Assembly: GCA_013215805.1 (NCBI GenBank)
Contig: JABSQM010000005.1
Coordinates: 1-64,000, forward strand
DNA from: Piscirickettsiaceae bacterium
Lineage (GTDB): Bacteria > Pseudomonadota > Gammaproteobacteria > Nitrosococcales > Methylophagaceae
DNA: 64,000 nt
Reading direction: 5' to 3'
A program made the position numbers and the translations under genes. Of the stretch, positions 1 through 12,218 are shown piece by piece. Numbering within the stretch: the stretch's first letter is position 1; each line of letters starts with the position of its first letter. The notes under the pieces are model-generated. The model made no database searches and was not told the DNA's origin. It saw only the letters and a program-made list of their open reading frames with translations.

Positions 1-432
<432 letters not shown>

Positions 433-519
433 TAACCCTAAGGTTTTTTAAGGGTTTGTACAAAATTTTCTTATTACTTCCCATATTTTCATCAGCATTA
501 AAGCTGATAATAGGATTAC

Positions 520-636
520 ACCTGGCGGCCATAGCAAGTCGGCCCCACCTGATTCCATTCCGAACTCAGAAGTGAAACGACTTAGCGCCGATGATAGTGT
601 GGGGTTTCCCATGTAAAAGTAGGTCACTGCCAGGTT
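520..636 (+). rRNA. rrf: 5S ribosomal RNA
   Basis: Closing-helix strands 'cctggcggcc' (521-530) and 'actgccaggt' (626-635) pair. Between them lie the conserved 'ccgaactcagaagtgaaac' block and the 'gatagtgtgggg' loop E/helix IV region. The length of about 117 nt is normal. It lies about 90 bp after the 23S end, as the last gene of the rRNA operon. Exact ends are good to a few bases. Confidence 0.96.
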
Positions 637-647
637 CTCAATATGTA

Positions 648-684
648 AAAAGGTCGCCATTTATTTAATGGCGACCTTTTTTTA
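648..684 (+). terminator. Rho-independent terminator of the rRNA operon
   Basis: A perfect inverted repeat 'aggtcgccat' / 'atggcgacct' surrounds the short loop 'ttattta' and is followed by an unbroken T tract. It lies about 12 bp after the 5S gene. It is the strongest intrinsic terminator I see in the window; most other genes have none. Confidence 0.93.
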
Positions 685-779
685 TAATTCATTTGAATCT
701 AGTAGTATTTATCTAAGGAGTGACAATGCAATAATGATTATTCATTTTATGGATTCCTTCAAATTTTACTGTTATGCTT

Positions 780-810
780 GTGCTTTAATTTTTAAAGCAC
801 TTTCCTTCTA
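780..810 (+). terminator. Possible weak terminator or hairpin upstream of rho
   Basis: A perfect 9-bp stem 'gtgctttaa' / 'ttaaagcac' with a 3-nt loop (780-800) is followed by the T-rich stretch 'tttccttct'. The stem is AT-rich. No gene directly upstream needs it, apart from the rRNA operon, which already has its own terminator. It may be a leader structure of rho or the relic of a lost gene end. Confidence 0.35.
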
Positions 811-876
811 AAATTATTATATAGATACATATGTATAAATATATATTTCTATCTCAAATCCTAAATTAGGTAACAT

Positions 877-2136
877 ATGAATCTAACTGACCTTAAAAAG
901 CAGTCAGCTGCTGAACTTATGGGACTAGCTGTCTCCATGAAGCTGGAGGGTTTAGCCAGGAATCGAAAGCAAGATTTAATCTTTGCAATTGTGAAGGAAC
1001 ATGCTAGATCTGGCGATGAGGTTTATACTACAGGTGTCCTTGATTTACTATCTGATGGTTTTGGATTTCTACGTTCACCAGAGGATTCTTATATAGCTGG
1101 TCCAGATGATATCTATGTATCTCCAAGTCAAATTAGACGGTCTCATCTGCGTACAGGTGATACTCTAAAAGGTAAGATACGTGCACCTAAGGATAGTGAA
1201 CGTTATTTTGCCTTAGTTCAGGTGGAAGAAATTAATTTTGAAAAACCTGAACAATCAAGAAATAAGGTTCCTTTTCAAAATTTAACTCCTCTTTTTGCTA
1301 ATGAGAGATTTACTTTGGAATTAGGCAATGGTAGTACCGAAGATCTAACTCCTAGATTAATTGATTTAGCTTCACCCATTGGTAAGGGGCAACGAGGATT
1401 GATAGTTGCTCCACCAAAATCTGGTAAAACCATGATTCTACAGACGATAGCTAAATCTATCGCTATAAATCATCCGTGTAGTAAACTAATTGTATTGCTG
1501 ATTGATGAACGTCCGGAAGAAGTAACAGAGATGAAAAGTATCGTAAAAGGCGAGGTAATATCTAGCACCTTTGATGAGCCTGCAACTCGTCACGTTCAAG
1601 TGGCTGAGATGGTGATCGAAAGGGCAAAACGATTGGTTGAGCACAAGCATAATGTTGTTATTTTTCTTGATTCTATTACCCGTTTAGCTCGTGCATATAA
1701 TACCATAACCCCCTCTTCTGGCAAGGTTTTGACCGGTGGTGTTGACGCAAATGCGTTGCAAAGATCAAAACGTTTTTTCGGTGCTGCTCGAAATATTGAG
1801 GAAGGGGGCAGCCTAACAATTATTGCGACAGCATTAGTTGAGACTGGTTCACGTATGGACGAAGTTATCTTTGAAGAATTTAAAGGTACTGGCAATATGG
1901 AGTTGCAGCTTGAGCGGAAGCTTGCCGATCGTCGAATTTATCCTGCCATTAACATCACTCGTTCAGGTACACGTCGAGAGGAATTACTCACTCAAGACAA
2001 TGATTTACATAAATTATGGATTTTACGTAAATTGTTGGCTCCTATGGGGCCTATTGAGGCGATGGAATTTTTTATGAAACGCTTTAAGGCAACTAAAACT
2101 AATGCTCACTTTTTCGATACAATGAAGCAAGGTTAG
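877..2136 (+). CDS. rho: Transcription termination factor Rho
   Basis: Rho is the hexameric RNA helicase that ends transcription at Rho-dependent sites. The protein has 419 residues, the usual length. An N-terminal Rho-N domain is followed by a cold-shock-like RNA-binding domain (GFGFLR at about 61-66). The RecA-like ATPase carries Walker A APPKSGKT at 178-185 and Walker B VVIFLDS at 260-266. The ATG follows a weak 'ttagg' signal. miaA starts 21 bp downstream. Nearly all genes here lack intrinsic terminators, so Rho probably carries most termination in this genome (inference). A trxA neighbour, common in Betaproteobacteria, is absent. Confidence 0.98.
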   Translation: MNLTDLKKQSAAELMGLAVSMKLEGLARNRKQDLIFAIVKEHARSGDEVYTTGVLDLLSDGFGFLRSPEDSYIAGPDDIYVSPSQIRRSHLRTGDTLKGKIRAPKDSERYFALVQVEEINFEKPEQSRNKVPFQNLTPLFANERFTLELGNGSTEDLTPRLIDLASPIGKGQRGLIVAPPKSGKTMILQTIAKSIAINHPCSKLIVLLIDERPEEVTEMKSIVKGEVISSTFDEPATRHVQVAEMVIERAKRLVEHKHNVVIFLDSITRLARAYNTITPSSGKVLTGGVDANALQRSKRFFGAARNIEEGGSLTIIATALVETGSRMDEVIFEEFKGTGNMELQLERKLADRRIYPAINITRSGTRREELLTQDNDLHKLWILRKLLAPMGPIEAMEFFMKRFKATKTNAHFFDTMKQG

Positions 2137-2157
2137 CTTAATATAGGTTTGTTGTTA

Positions 2158-3087
2158 ATGCTACCGCCAGCAATCTTTGTTATGGGTCCAACAGCGGCAG
2201 GAAAGACCGATTTAGCTATAGAAGTATCTAAATATTTTTCAGTGGAAATTATTAGTGTTGATTCTGGACTTGTTTATAGGGGGATGGATATCGGTACTTC
2301 TAAACCAAGTGCTGAAAACCTAAAACAATATCCACATCATTTAGTCAGTATTATTGATCCTTCGGATAATTATTCAGCTGGCAGTTTTCGTAAGGATTCT
2401 CTGGCATTAATGTCTAGAATAACTGCAAACGGAAAAATTCCTTTGTTAGTTGGAGGGTCAATGTTATATTTTAAGTCTCTAGAAGAAGGTTTGGCTGATT
2501 TACCTGCTGCAGATCGGGAGATACGTGTACGTTTAAAGAATGAAATTAGCAGATTTGGCTTATCTTACGTTCATTCTCGACTGATGAAAATAGATCCTAC
2601 TTCAGCACAGCGCATACATGTGAATGATTTCCAGCGTTTGCAAAGAGCAATTGAAGTTTATGAAATCACTGGTAAATCAATAACTGAATTAACTAAAGAT
2701 GGACATTTCATTACGCCTTATCACATTATCAAGATAATTTTAAGTCCTTTTGATCGCAGAATTTTACATCAACGAATTGCGGAACGTTATCATTTAATGA
2801 TAAGAAATAATTTTGTTTCTGAAGTGGAGTTATTGTTTGCTCGTGATGACTGTCATAGGGACTTACCGTCCATTCGCTCTGTCGGTTACCGGCAAGCGTG
2901 GTCATATCTATTGGGAGAATATGATAGAAATATATTTATTGACAGAGCTATCATTGCAACTCGCCAAATGGCTAAACGCCAGATCACTTGGTTAAGATCT
3001 CAATCTGATGGCGCTTGGTTTAATAGTGGAGTAGATCTTCCAGTAGAAATAGTAGTCCAATACTTACGTAAAAATTTAAAAAAATAG
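2158..3087 (+). CDS. miaA: tRNA dimethylallyltransferase
   Basis: MiaA adds an isopentenyl group to A37 of tRNAs that read UNN codons, using dimethylallyl diphosphate. The P-loop GPTAAGKT lies at residues 10-17, followed by the family's VDSGLVYRGMDIGT block and the GGSMLY motif. At 309 residues it is full length. I chose the ATG at 2158; an in-frame TTG at 2149 would add three residues. It follows rho closely. In many proteobacteria hfq and hflX come next, but here 565 bp of non-coding DNA leads to hflK. Confidence 0.96.
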   Translation: MLPPAIFVMGPTAAGKTDLAIEVSKYFSVEIISVDSGLVYRGMDIGTSKPSAENLKQYPHHLVSIIDPSDNYSAGSFRKDSLALMSRITANGKIPLLVGGSMLYFKSLEEGLADLPAADREIRVRLKNEISRFGLSYVHSRLMKIDPTSAQRIHVNDFQRLQRAIEVYEITGKSITELTKDGHFITPYHIIKIILSPFDRRILHQRIAERYHLMIRNNFVSEVELLFARDDCHRDLPSIRSVGYRQAWSYLLGEYDRNIFIDRAIIATRQMAKRQITWLRSQSDGAWFNSGVDLPVEIVVQYLRKNLKK

Positions 3088-3652
3088 ATGGTTATAACTT
3101 TTTTTGAATTTCTAATATCATAGTTAATTAATTCATTATTCTTAGGAAATTAGAATTGATACCCAGCGGTTTATATCGTTGCAAATATCGGTTATCATTA
3201 TTTATGTATAATGAGTTTATTTATAAACGTGCTATTATCATAATCAACTGTTGTTATCTATATACAAAGCAGTAAATAAAATATGGATACTTTTTTAGTT
3301 ATTAATATCTCTTTCTAATCATTTTAGCCGGTTGATGGCATTTAATTTTCAATTTAGAGCAAATTATATTCCGTAGACAATCTTGTATAATCAAGATCAA
3401 CGACAAGTTAGAATATCCCGTATATAATATGCCTCGTGCAAACAAATACGATATTCTGAGTATATGTTAAGAATGTTATAAAGATATGGATATCTTCGTT
3501 GAATTAATAAAATATTTCCTTGACATTACAATTTAGGCGTTATTTTATATTATGGTTAATTTCATTGGTATTGGTTGCGATTGTCTGACATGTCCGTAAA
3601 ATAGGTATTTTTGAATTACATTATGTTATATTTTTAATTTTTGGAGAGCTAA
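3088..3652. other. Gene-free stretch where hfq and hflX are expected
   Basis: The common proteobacterial order is miaA-hfq-hflX-hflK-hflC. Here 565 bp of AT-rich DNA with stops in all frames separates miaA from hflK. I could not read any Hfq- or HflX-like residue string in it, and hflX would not fit in intact form. A possible promoter for hflK, 'ttgaca' at 3520-3525 followed 17 nt later by 'ttttat', lies near the right end. Confidence 0.6.
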
Positions 3653-4843
3653 ATGGCTTGGAATAAACCTAGCAATGGCGACAAGGATCCTTGGGGCAAT
3701 CGTGACAATGGTAGTCCTCCCGATCTAGATAAGATAATCCGTAATCTGCAGCATAAATTGAGCAGTATATTTAGTGGCAGTTCTTCCGGTGGTAATAACC
3801 CATATAAAGGGGGTAGTACCCTTGGTTTTGGTTTGATTTTTTCAATAATCTTTATTGTGTGGTTGATCTCTGGATTGTATATTATTGATCCTGCTGAACG
3901 TGGCGTAGTATTGCAATTTTTGTCATATAAAGAAACTACTATGCCTGGCCCTCATTGGCATATACCCTACCCTGTAGAAAAGATAGAGATTGTCAATGTC
4001 GAAGAAAGTAGAACAGCTGAAATAGGTTTTCGTTCTTCTTCCGGTCGTTCAGGTAATATTGCATCGGAATCATTAATGTTAACTAAAGATGAAAATATCA
4101 TTGAAATGAAGGTTGAGGTCCAATATCGAGTCGATGATGCGGCCGATTATTTATTTAATGTTGAGAATCCAGATTTAACATTGCGCCAAATGACGGAAAG
4201 TGCTGTTCGTGAGGTAGTAGGTCAGACTAGTATGGATGAAGTCATTAAAAGCGGTCGTGCTGATATGGCACCTAGAGCCAAATTATTACTGCAGCAGTTG
4301 TTGAGTGATTACGGTACAGGCCTGTTCGTAACGAGCTTTAATATTCCAGATATACAACCTCCTAGCCAGGTTCAAGCTGCATTTGCAGATGTAGTTAATG
4401 CAAGTGCTGATAAAGAGCGTATGAAAAATGAGGCGGAAGCTCATGCCAACGAAATAGTACCAAAAGCTCGTGGTGCAGCTTTTCGGTTACTTCAGGAGGC
4501 TGAGGCTTATAAAAGCCAAGTATTAGCCAAAGCTCAGGGTGAGACTAGCCGTTTTTTACAAGTAATGCGTGAGTATGAAAAGGCTCCGGATATTACTCGT
4601 GAGCGCATGTATTTAGATGCAATGGAGTCAGTTTATGGAGGTAGTCAAAAGATAATGGTTGATGTGTCTAAAGAAAATAGTAACGTTCTTTACTTGCCTT
4701 TAGATAGAATGCGTGGTGTCGTAAATTCATCATTTCCCGTCCATATAAATTCTGATACGGCAACCTCATCTCTAAGTTCAGATGTGACAAATGCCACTTC
4801 TATATCAGCACGTGATAATACCAGAAGTAGAGGGGGTCGTTAA
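3653..4843 (+). CDS. hflK: Membrane protease modulator HflK
   Basis: HflK is an SPFH/prohibitin-family inner-membrane protein. With HflC it forms the large periplasmic cage around the FtsH protease. The 396-residue protein has a polar, glycine-rich N-terminus (GNRDNGSPPD), one membrane segment at about 57-78 and an SPFH domain with the family block DPAERGVVLQFL. An alanine- and glutamate-rich coiled coil (EAEAHANEIVPKARG) precedes a serine-rich tail. The ATG follows a good 'ggagag' ribosome binding site. hflC starts 1 bp after its stop. ftsH is not in the window. Confidence 0.97.
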   Translation: MAWNKPSNGDKDPWGNRDNGSPPDLDKIIRNLQHKLSSIFSGSSSGGNNPYKGGSTLGFGLIFSIIFIVWLISGLYIIDPAERGVVLQFLSYKETTMPGPHWHIPYPVEKIEIVNVEESRTAEIGFRSSSGRSGNIASESLMLTKDENIIEMKVEVQYRVDDAADYLFNVENPDLTLRQMTESAVREVVGQTSMDEVIKSGRADMAPRAKLLLQQLLSDYGTGLFVTSFNIPDIQPPSQVQAAFADVVNASADKERMKNEAEAHANEIVPKARGAAFRLLQEAEAYKSQVLAKAQGETSRFLQVMREYEKAPDITRERMYLDAMESVYGGSQKIMVDVSKENSNVLYLPLDRMRGVVNSSFPVHINSDTATSSLSSDVTNATSISARDNTRSRGGR

Positions 4844-4844
4844 G

Positions 4845-5708
4845 ATGTCGTCACGTATTAATGCAATCATTGTCATTATTTCTTTATCTATAGCTTTATT
4901 TAGCTCATCTATTTTTTATGTAGATCAGCGTGAACGTGTTTTATTGCTACGTTTGGGTCAAATTGAACGTGCAAATTATACGCCAGGTATACATTTCAAA
5001 ATTCCATTACTAAATGAAATTAAACGATTTGATGGCCGTACCTTAACATTAGATGTGAAACCTGAGGAGTATTTGACAGGTGAAAAGAAAAAATTACTGG
5101 TAGATTCATTCATCTTATGGAGAGTTGCTGACGTTTCTATTTATTATACTGCCTTGGGTGGTAATACTGGTAGAGCTGGGCTACGTCTATTTAATATTGT
5201 TAATAACGCACTTCGTAATGCTTTTGCCAAACGTACAGTGCAAGATGTTGTTGCTGGTGATCGTCGTGAAATGGTTGAAAATATTCGCAATTCAACCAAC
5301 AATGCGATTAAAAATTTTGGAATTGAGGTAGTCAATATTAGAATTAAACGCATTGATTTTCCAAGTGAAATTAATAATCGTGTATTTGCTAGAATGAAAT
5401 CGGAGCGTGAACGTGAGGCAAAAGAATTAAGAGCTGAAGGTGCTGAAGAGGCTGAAAAGATTCGTTCATCTGCTGATCGTCAACGTATCATAATTCTTGC
5501 CGACGCCGATCGCCAGGCGCAGGAGCTACGTGGTAATGGTGACGCCTTGGCGACTGAAACATATGCACATGCTTATGGACAAAATAAGAAATTTTATTCT
5601 TTATATCGTCGTCTAACTGCTTATCAAAATGTATTCACTAATGAAGATATATTGGTAATTGAGCCAAAAGGGGATTTTTTTAATCGTTTCAGCAAATCTA
5701 AAGATTAA
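4845..5708 (+). CDS. hflC: Membrane protease modulator HflC
   Basis: HflC is the partner of HflK in the FtsH-regulating complex. The protein has 287 residues: an N-terminal membrane anchor at about 5-25, an SPFH domain with DQRERVLLLRLGQ, and a charged coiled coil (ARMKSERERE, AEGAEEAEKIR). I chose the ATG at 4845, just after the hflK stop, because a G-rich ribosome binding site (agaggggg) lies at the end of hflK. A longer frame running back into hflK is less likely. Translation is probably coupled to hflK. Confidence 0.97.
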   Translation: MSSRINAIIVIISLSIALFSSSIFYVDQRERVLLLRLGQIERANYTPGIHFKIPLLNEIKRFDGRTLTLDVKPEEYLTGEKKKLLVDSFILWRVADVSIYYTALGGNTGRAGLRLFNIVNNALRNAFAKRTVQDVVAGDRREMVENIRNSTNNAIKNFGIEVVNIRIKRIDFPSEINNRVFARMKSEREREAKELRAEGAEEAEKIRSSADRQRIIILADADRQAQELRGNGDALATETYAHAYGQNKKFYSLYRRLTAYQNVFTNEDILVIEPKGDFFNRFSKSKD

Positions 5709-5716
5709 TATGAACT

Positions 5717-5914
5717 GTGAATTTAGATTTAATTCATAGTTTATGTATTTCTGTGGCTCTAATGTTAATTATTGATGGAATTATCCCTTTTATTAATCCT
5801 ATGACTTTTAGACGTACATTGCTGCAAATGGCAAGCATGAAAGATCATCAACTACGCGTGATTGGCTTATTTAGCATGATGTTTGGCGTGGTATTACTTT
5901 ATTGGATAAATTAA
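5717..5914 (+). CDS. DUF2065 (YjeT-type) small membrane protein
   Basis: This 65-residue protein has two hydrophobic segments (about 6-27 and 46-63) separated by the conserved NPMTFRRTLLQMASM block. That is the pattern of the DUF2065/YjeT family, which sits between hflC and purA in many proteobacteria. Its function is not known. I used the GTG start at 5717; the ATG at 5710 is in another frame and soon meets a stop. It lies 8 bp after hflC and 5 bp before hisZ, so it is part of the same operon. Confidence 0.85.
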   Translation: MNLDLIHSLCISVALMLIIDGIIPFINPMTFRRTLLQMASMKDHQLRVIGLFSMMFGVVLLYWIN

Positions 5915-5919
5915 TATAT

Positions 5920-8413
<2,494 letters not shown>

Positions 8414-8660
8414 AAGATCTTATCATTTGGCTTACCTTCATTAAGTCTAATTTCTTCAAATTTGCCTTATAAATATATTTTATATGTCGTGACGTCAATC
8501 GAAAGATTTTTGTTTCTGAGTGTTAACTTTAATCTTAGGAGCATCAATCCTATTCTCTGTCTCTCCTGTTTTAATAAAGTATGTAAAATTATGATTTGAG
8601 GTTATAATTATATGTGAGATGTTATCCTTTTCTTGTCATATTGATAATTAACCTTAGCTT

Positions 8661-9173
8661 CTAATGTTCTTCAGCATGGGTAAGATATAAGGTTAATCCG
8701 ATTAAAGCTATACTAGCAGCAAGGGAAAGTAGATCTAAGGGTCCGTCAAAATTCATAGATATAGCCAGTTCAAAAAAATTCACAATTAAAATCATAATAA
8801 TAACTCGACCCAAACGTGTTTTTAGATCATCCAGGCTGTGAATGGCTAAAACAGAAGGTGTTTCGGATGAATCTGCTTGCTCAATTTTGCTAATGAAGAG
8901 CTCATATAATCCTAAAGAAAATATGAGTAATACTGTGGCTAGTAGATAGCCGTCAATTACCTCAACCACATGTGTTACTGTTACTGCTCGAAAATTTTTT
9001 CTGGCTTCGCCAACTAAGTCAGCTGACATGTATTCACCTAAATGTGTGACTAGGAAATAGGCATCTACTGAGGCCATGTAAAACATAGCAAATGACGTAA
9101 TTAAGCTTGCGATCACAGATACTATTACTATAAAACGGCTGTTCCATAGTGCGTTTTCAAAGATACGTTCCAT
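8661..9173 (-). CDS. YqhA-family (UPF0114) membrane protein
   Basis: This 170-residue protein begins with ENALWNSRFIVIVSVIASL and has about four hydrophobic segments (about 13-35, 65-90, 120-142 and 145-165). The layout and the N-terminal block match the UPF0114/YqhA family, which has no established role. The ATG is preceded by a strong 'ggagga' site. It faces purA, with a 247-bp gap that shows no clear terminator. It lies just downstream of panD on the same strand. Confidence 0.8.
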   Translation of the reverse strand: MERIFENALWNSRFIVIVSVIASLITSFAMFYMASVDAYFLVTHLGEYMSADLVGEARKNFRAVTVTHVVEVIDGYLLATVLLIFSLGLYELFISKIEQADSSETPSVLAIHSLDDLKTRLGRVIIMILIVNFFELAISMNFDGPLDLLSLAASIALIGLTLYLTHAEEH

Positions 9174-9194
9174 AATTATTCCTCCATTTAGCTT

Positions 9195-9575
9195 TTATAT
9201 ATCTTGTATTGGAATTGAATTATCCATACGGGTGATACAATTGGTATCATCCAAATAGACTAATGTAGGCTTAAAAGTTGAGATCTCTTTGCTATCTATA
9301 TTGGTATAGGCACAAATAATGATGCGGTCATATGGTGATGCTTTATATGCTGCGGCACCATTAATTGAAATAATATTTGAACTCTCTTGGGCTTTAATTG
9401 CATAGGTGGTAAAACGCTCACCATTGGAAATGTTATAGATTTGAATTTGTTCGTATTCATTAATTCCAGCCGCTTTTAATAATTTGCCATCTATCGCACA
9501 TGAACCTTCATATTCTAGTTCGGAGTGAGTTACGCAGGCACGATGTAGTTTTGCTTTTAATAAGGTCAGTTGCAT
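9195..9575 (-). CDS. panD: Aspartate 1-decarboxylase
   Basis: PanD makes beta-alanine from aspartate for pantothenate synthesis. It is made as a proenzyme that cleaves itself before a serine to form a pyruvoyl cofactor. The cleavage motif EGSC places Gly24-Ser25 at the usual position with the ATG start at 9575, and the N-terminus [13 protein letters not shown] matches the family. A TTG at 9584 would add three residues. The protein has 126 residues. It lies downstream of panC, so the pantothenate genes form one cluster. Confidence 0.96.
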   Translation of the reverse strand: MQLTLLKAKLHRACVTHSELEYEGSCAIDGKLLKAAGINEYEQIQIYNISNGERFTTYAIKAQESSNIISINGAAAYKASPYDRIIICAYTNIDSKEISTFKPTLVYLDDTNCITRMDNSIPIQDI

Positions 9576-9627
9576 ATCTAACAATCAGTAAATTAATTAA
9601 TCTACTATTATCACCATTTAGACCTTA

Positions 9628-10479
9628 TCAATCAAGGTCGCAGGCAATATTATCAATTAGTCTTGCTTTTCCTAGATAGGCAGCGGCTAGAATTCTAAAA
9701 CTTGAATCTTTAGTATTAGCAAGATCTAGGTTCTTTGAATGTCTAATTTCAATATACTCTGGCTCAAAGTTGGTCAATTTAAGTTTTTTTATTCCTTCTT
9801 GCTGTAAATTGTTAAAGTCTCTCCTGCCTTCTATGATTTGTTTTTTTAGTTCTATCAGGGTTCGATATAATACTGATGCTGTCTTTCTTTCGGAGTTAGT
9901 CAAATACTGGTTTCTTGAGCTCATGGCTAGACCCGTTTTTTCTCTAAATGTTTTAGAGCCTACCACTTTAATGGGTAAATTTAGCTCTGAGACTAGTTTT
10001 CTAATTAATATTAATTGTTGGTAATCCTTTTCACCAAATATAGCAATATCTGGCTGTACCATATTAAATAATTTGCTGATTACTGTTGCTACTCCATCAA
10101 AATGTTTGGGATGTTTTTGACCGCATAATGTTTTACTTATATCAGGTATTACAATCATAATATGCTGACTTGTACCAAGTGGATACATAATTTTAACTGC
10201 TGGGTTGAAGACTAGATCGCAGTTAATTGCACTAAGCTTTTTAATGTCAATTTTTTTTGTTTTCGGATAATCTGATAAGTCCACCTGATTGTCAAATTGC
10301 AAAGGATTGACGAAGATACTTACGATGACTTTATCAGCTAGTTCCTGTGCTTTCTTGACGAGGGATAAATGTCCTTGATGTAAATTACCCATAGTGGGTA
10401 CAAAGGCAATAGTCTTATTCTGCTTATGCCATTTGCTCACTTGCATTTTTAACACAATTATTGAGTCTACGCATTGCAT
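9628..10479 (-). CDS. panC: Pantothenate synthetase
   Basis: PanC condenses pantoate and beta-alanine using ATP. The 283-residue protein carries the HIGH-like nucleotide-binding motif as PTMGNLHQGHLSL, then SIFVNPLQF, the pantoate region FGEKDYQQL and a KMSKS-like MSSRN loop. All match active enzymes. Its ATG lies 1 bp after the panB stop codon, so the two are translated from one message. With panB and panD it gives the complete route from ketoisovalerate and aspartate to pantothenate, apart from ketopantoate reductase, which is not in the window. Confidence 0.97.
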   Translation of the reverse strand: MQCVDSIIVLKMQVSKWHKQNKTIAFVPTMGNLHQGHLSLVKKAQELADKVIVSIFVNPLQFDNQVDLSDYPKTKKIDIKKLSAINCDLVFNPAVKIMYPLGTSQHIMIVIPDISKTLCGQKHPKHFDGVATVISKLFNMVQPDIAIFGEKDYQQLILIRKLVSELNLPIKVVGSKTFREKTGLAMSSRNQYLTNSERKTASVLYRTLIELKKQIIEGRRDFNNLQQEGIKKLKLTNFEPEYIEIRHSKNLDLANTKDSSFRILAAAYLGKARLIDNIACDLD

Positions 10480-10480
10480 G

Positions 10481-11269
10481 CTACTGGTAAATCAATGGAA
10501 ATACACCCGATTTTACATCTCTCACGTAATTAGAAATTGCTGTAGTAATAGAGCTAGTATCGGATAAGAAGTTATGGCTGAACCAAGGACATTTTCCCTG
10601 AGTGAGACCTAATATGTCATATAAAACTAGTATCTGACCATCACAGTGATGACCAGCTCCTATGCCTATGACTGGAATATCAACAGTTGACGTTATTATT
10701 TTACTTAATTCAGCGGGTACACATTCAAGTACCAACATATCGGCTCCAGCTTCTTGTAATGTATTGGCATCTTCCATTAGTTGTTTTGCATGTTCCTCGT
10801 TACGACCTTGCATATGGTAACCGCCTAGATGGTATATAGATTGCGGTAATAGCCCCAAATGAGCACAGACTGGAATGCCGCGTTCAACTAACTGTTTAAT
10901 AATATCGGAAACAACTGCTCCACCTTCAAGCTTGACCATTTGGGCGCCACCTTCAGCCATCAAACGCGCAGCATTCTCAATTGCTTGTTTGACATTGGCA
11001 TAACTCATAAATGGCATATCGGCGATAATGAATACATTATCGCTGCCGCGTACCACATTTCGTGTATGATATATTATGTCATCTACCGTTACAGGTAAAG
11101 TGCTTTCTTGACCTTGGATAACCATGCCTAGTGAATCACCTACTAAGATTACATTTATACCTGCTTGTTCTAGTATATAACTAAAACTGGCATCATAGGC
11201 AGTTAACGCTACTATCTTATTCTGTGCAATCTTCATTTTTCGCAAACTGGCTAATCTAAAGCGACTCAT
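10481..11269 (-). CDS. panB: 3-methyl-2-oxobutanoate hydroxymethyltransferase
   Basis: PanB transfers a hydroxymethyl group from methylene-tetrahydrofolate to ketoisovalerate, giving ketopantoate. Family blocks are VALTAYDASFS, the metal site VGDSLGMV, ADMPFMSY, KLEGG and GIGAG. I chose the ATG at 11269 because 'aaagga' lies just upstream; a TTG at 11302 would add 11 residues unlike the family. The resulting 262 residues match the usual length. It is the first gene of panB-panC-panD. Its one-carbon donor links it to glyA in this window. Confidence 0.97.
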   Translation of the reverse strand: MSRFRLASLRKMKIAQNKIVALTAYDASFSYILEQAGINVILVGDSLGMVIQGQESTLPVTVDDIIYHTRNVVRGSDNVFIIADMPFMSYANVKQAIENAARLMAEGGAQMVKLEGGAVVSDIIKQLVERGIPVCAHLGLLPQSIYHLGGYHMQGRNEEHAKQLMEDANTLQEAGADMLVLECVPAELSKIITSTVDIPVIGIGAGHHCDGQILVLYDILGLTQGKCPWFSHNFLSDTSSITTAISNYVRDVKSGVFPLIYQ

Positions 11270-11694
11270 ATTAATTTCCTTTATTGATACCGGTAATATC
11301 AACGATCACTTGTAATGCTATTTTAATAAGTTCAAATAATTTATTAAAAATTAATAATTTTAGTCTACATATGATTATGCAAATATCAAGTATGTACTTT
11401 TAATGTACGTTATTTGATCATATATAACTATGTTGCAATTTTTCTAAATTATAAAATTTGTTAATGATATTACATTATGGATATAATATAACCATCTTAA
11501 TGTTATGGTTCACAACAATATTTTACATTTAAGTGCAGCCAATGTATGTCCGTAAACGAAAGAGTACAATTTATCCCTATTAAATTATTTGCATCACATG
11601 TCTTAATTAAGTGATTCATTATTGACTATTTGCGATATTGGTTGGCATGCGGTTACAAATTAATTATTTTATAACGGCTACGATGTATCAGTAT
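11270..11694. other. Gene-free stretch upstream of panB
   Basis: These 425 bp lie between panB and folK, which are both on the minus strand. The DNA is strongly AT-rich and stop-filled. It must hold the panB promoter, but I could not pick one convincingly. I saw no gene remnant. Confidence 0.5.
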
Positions 11695-12192
11695 TTATCT
11701 ACTGTGTAAATTTATATTTTTTATTTGTTGAAGATCATTATATGGACATTGTTTAATCAATTTTTCAATCTTACCTACACCAGGTATTTCTAATTGTGAA
11801 TCTAAATCTGCTAGAGGATAAATGACGAAAGGACGAATAGCTATCTTTGGATGAGGTATCGTCAAGTATCCATCATTTAGGATTAATTTTTCGTATAACA
11901 ACAAATCTAAATCTAGAGTTCTCTCTCCCCAGTAACGTGTATGGATACGTCCATACTGTTGTTCAATGCTTTGTAACCGATTTAACAATAAATGAGGTTC
12001 AAATTTAAGGTTTAATTCAACCACTGCATTAATATAGTCAGGCTGGTCTTGCGGTCCAATGGGTGAACTTTTATATAATGCTGAGTAGGCAATAAGGTCA
12101 GCGTTTAAAATTGACTGAATATCTTCCACTGCCATCTCTATTTGTTCACATGGTTTTCCTAAGTTACTTCCCAGCCCAATAAATACACGCAT
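11695..12192 (-). CDS. folK: 2-amino-4-hydroxy-6-hydroxymethyldihydropteridine pyrophosphokinase
   Basis: FolK (HPPK) transfers pyrophosphate from ATP to the pterin precursor of folate. The 165-residue protein has the family start RVFIGLGSNLG, the SPIGPQDQPDYINAVVEL substrate block, RYWGERTLDLDLLLY with the metal-binding aspartates, and IPHPKIAIRPFVIYPLADL. It lies 26 bp after pcnB on the same strand, an arrangement common in Betaproteobacteria. It is the only folate gene in the window. PanB and GlyA both need the folate it helps to make. Confidence 0.97.
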   Translation of the reverse strand: MRVFIGLGSNLGKPCEQIEMAVEDIQSILNADLIAYSALYKSSPIGPQDQPDYINAVVELNLKFEPHLLLNRLQSIEQQYGRIHTRYWGERTLDLDLLLYEKLILNDGYLTIPHPKIAIRPFVIYPLADLDSQLEIPGVGKIEKLIKQCPYNDLQQIKNINLHSR

Positions 12193-12218
12193 CAATTACC
12201 TTTATGGTTAGTTATCCA

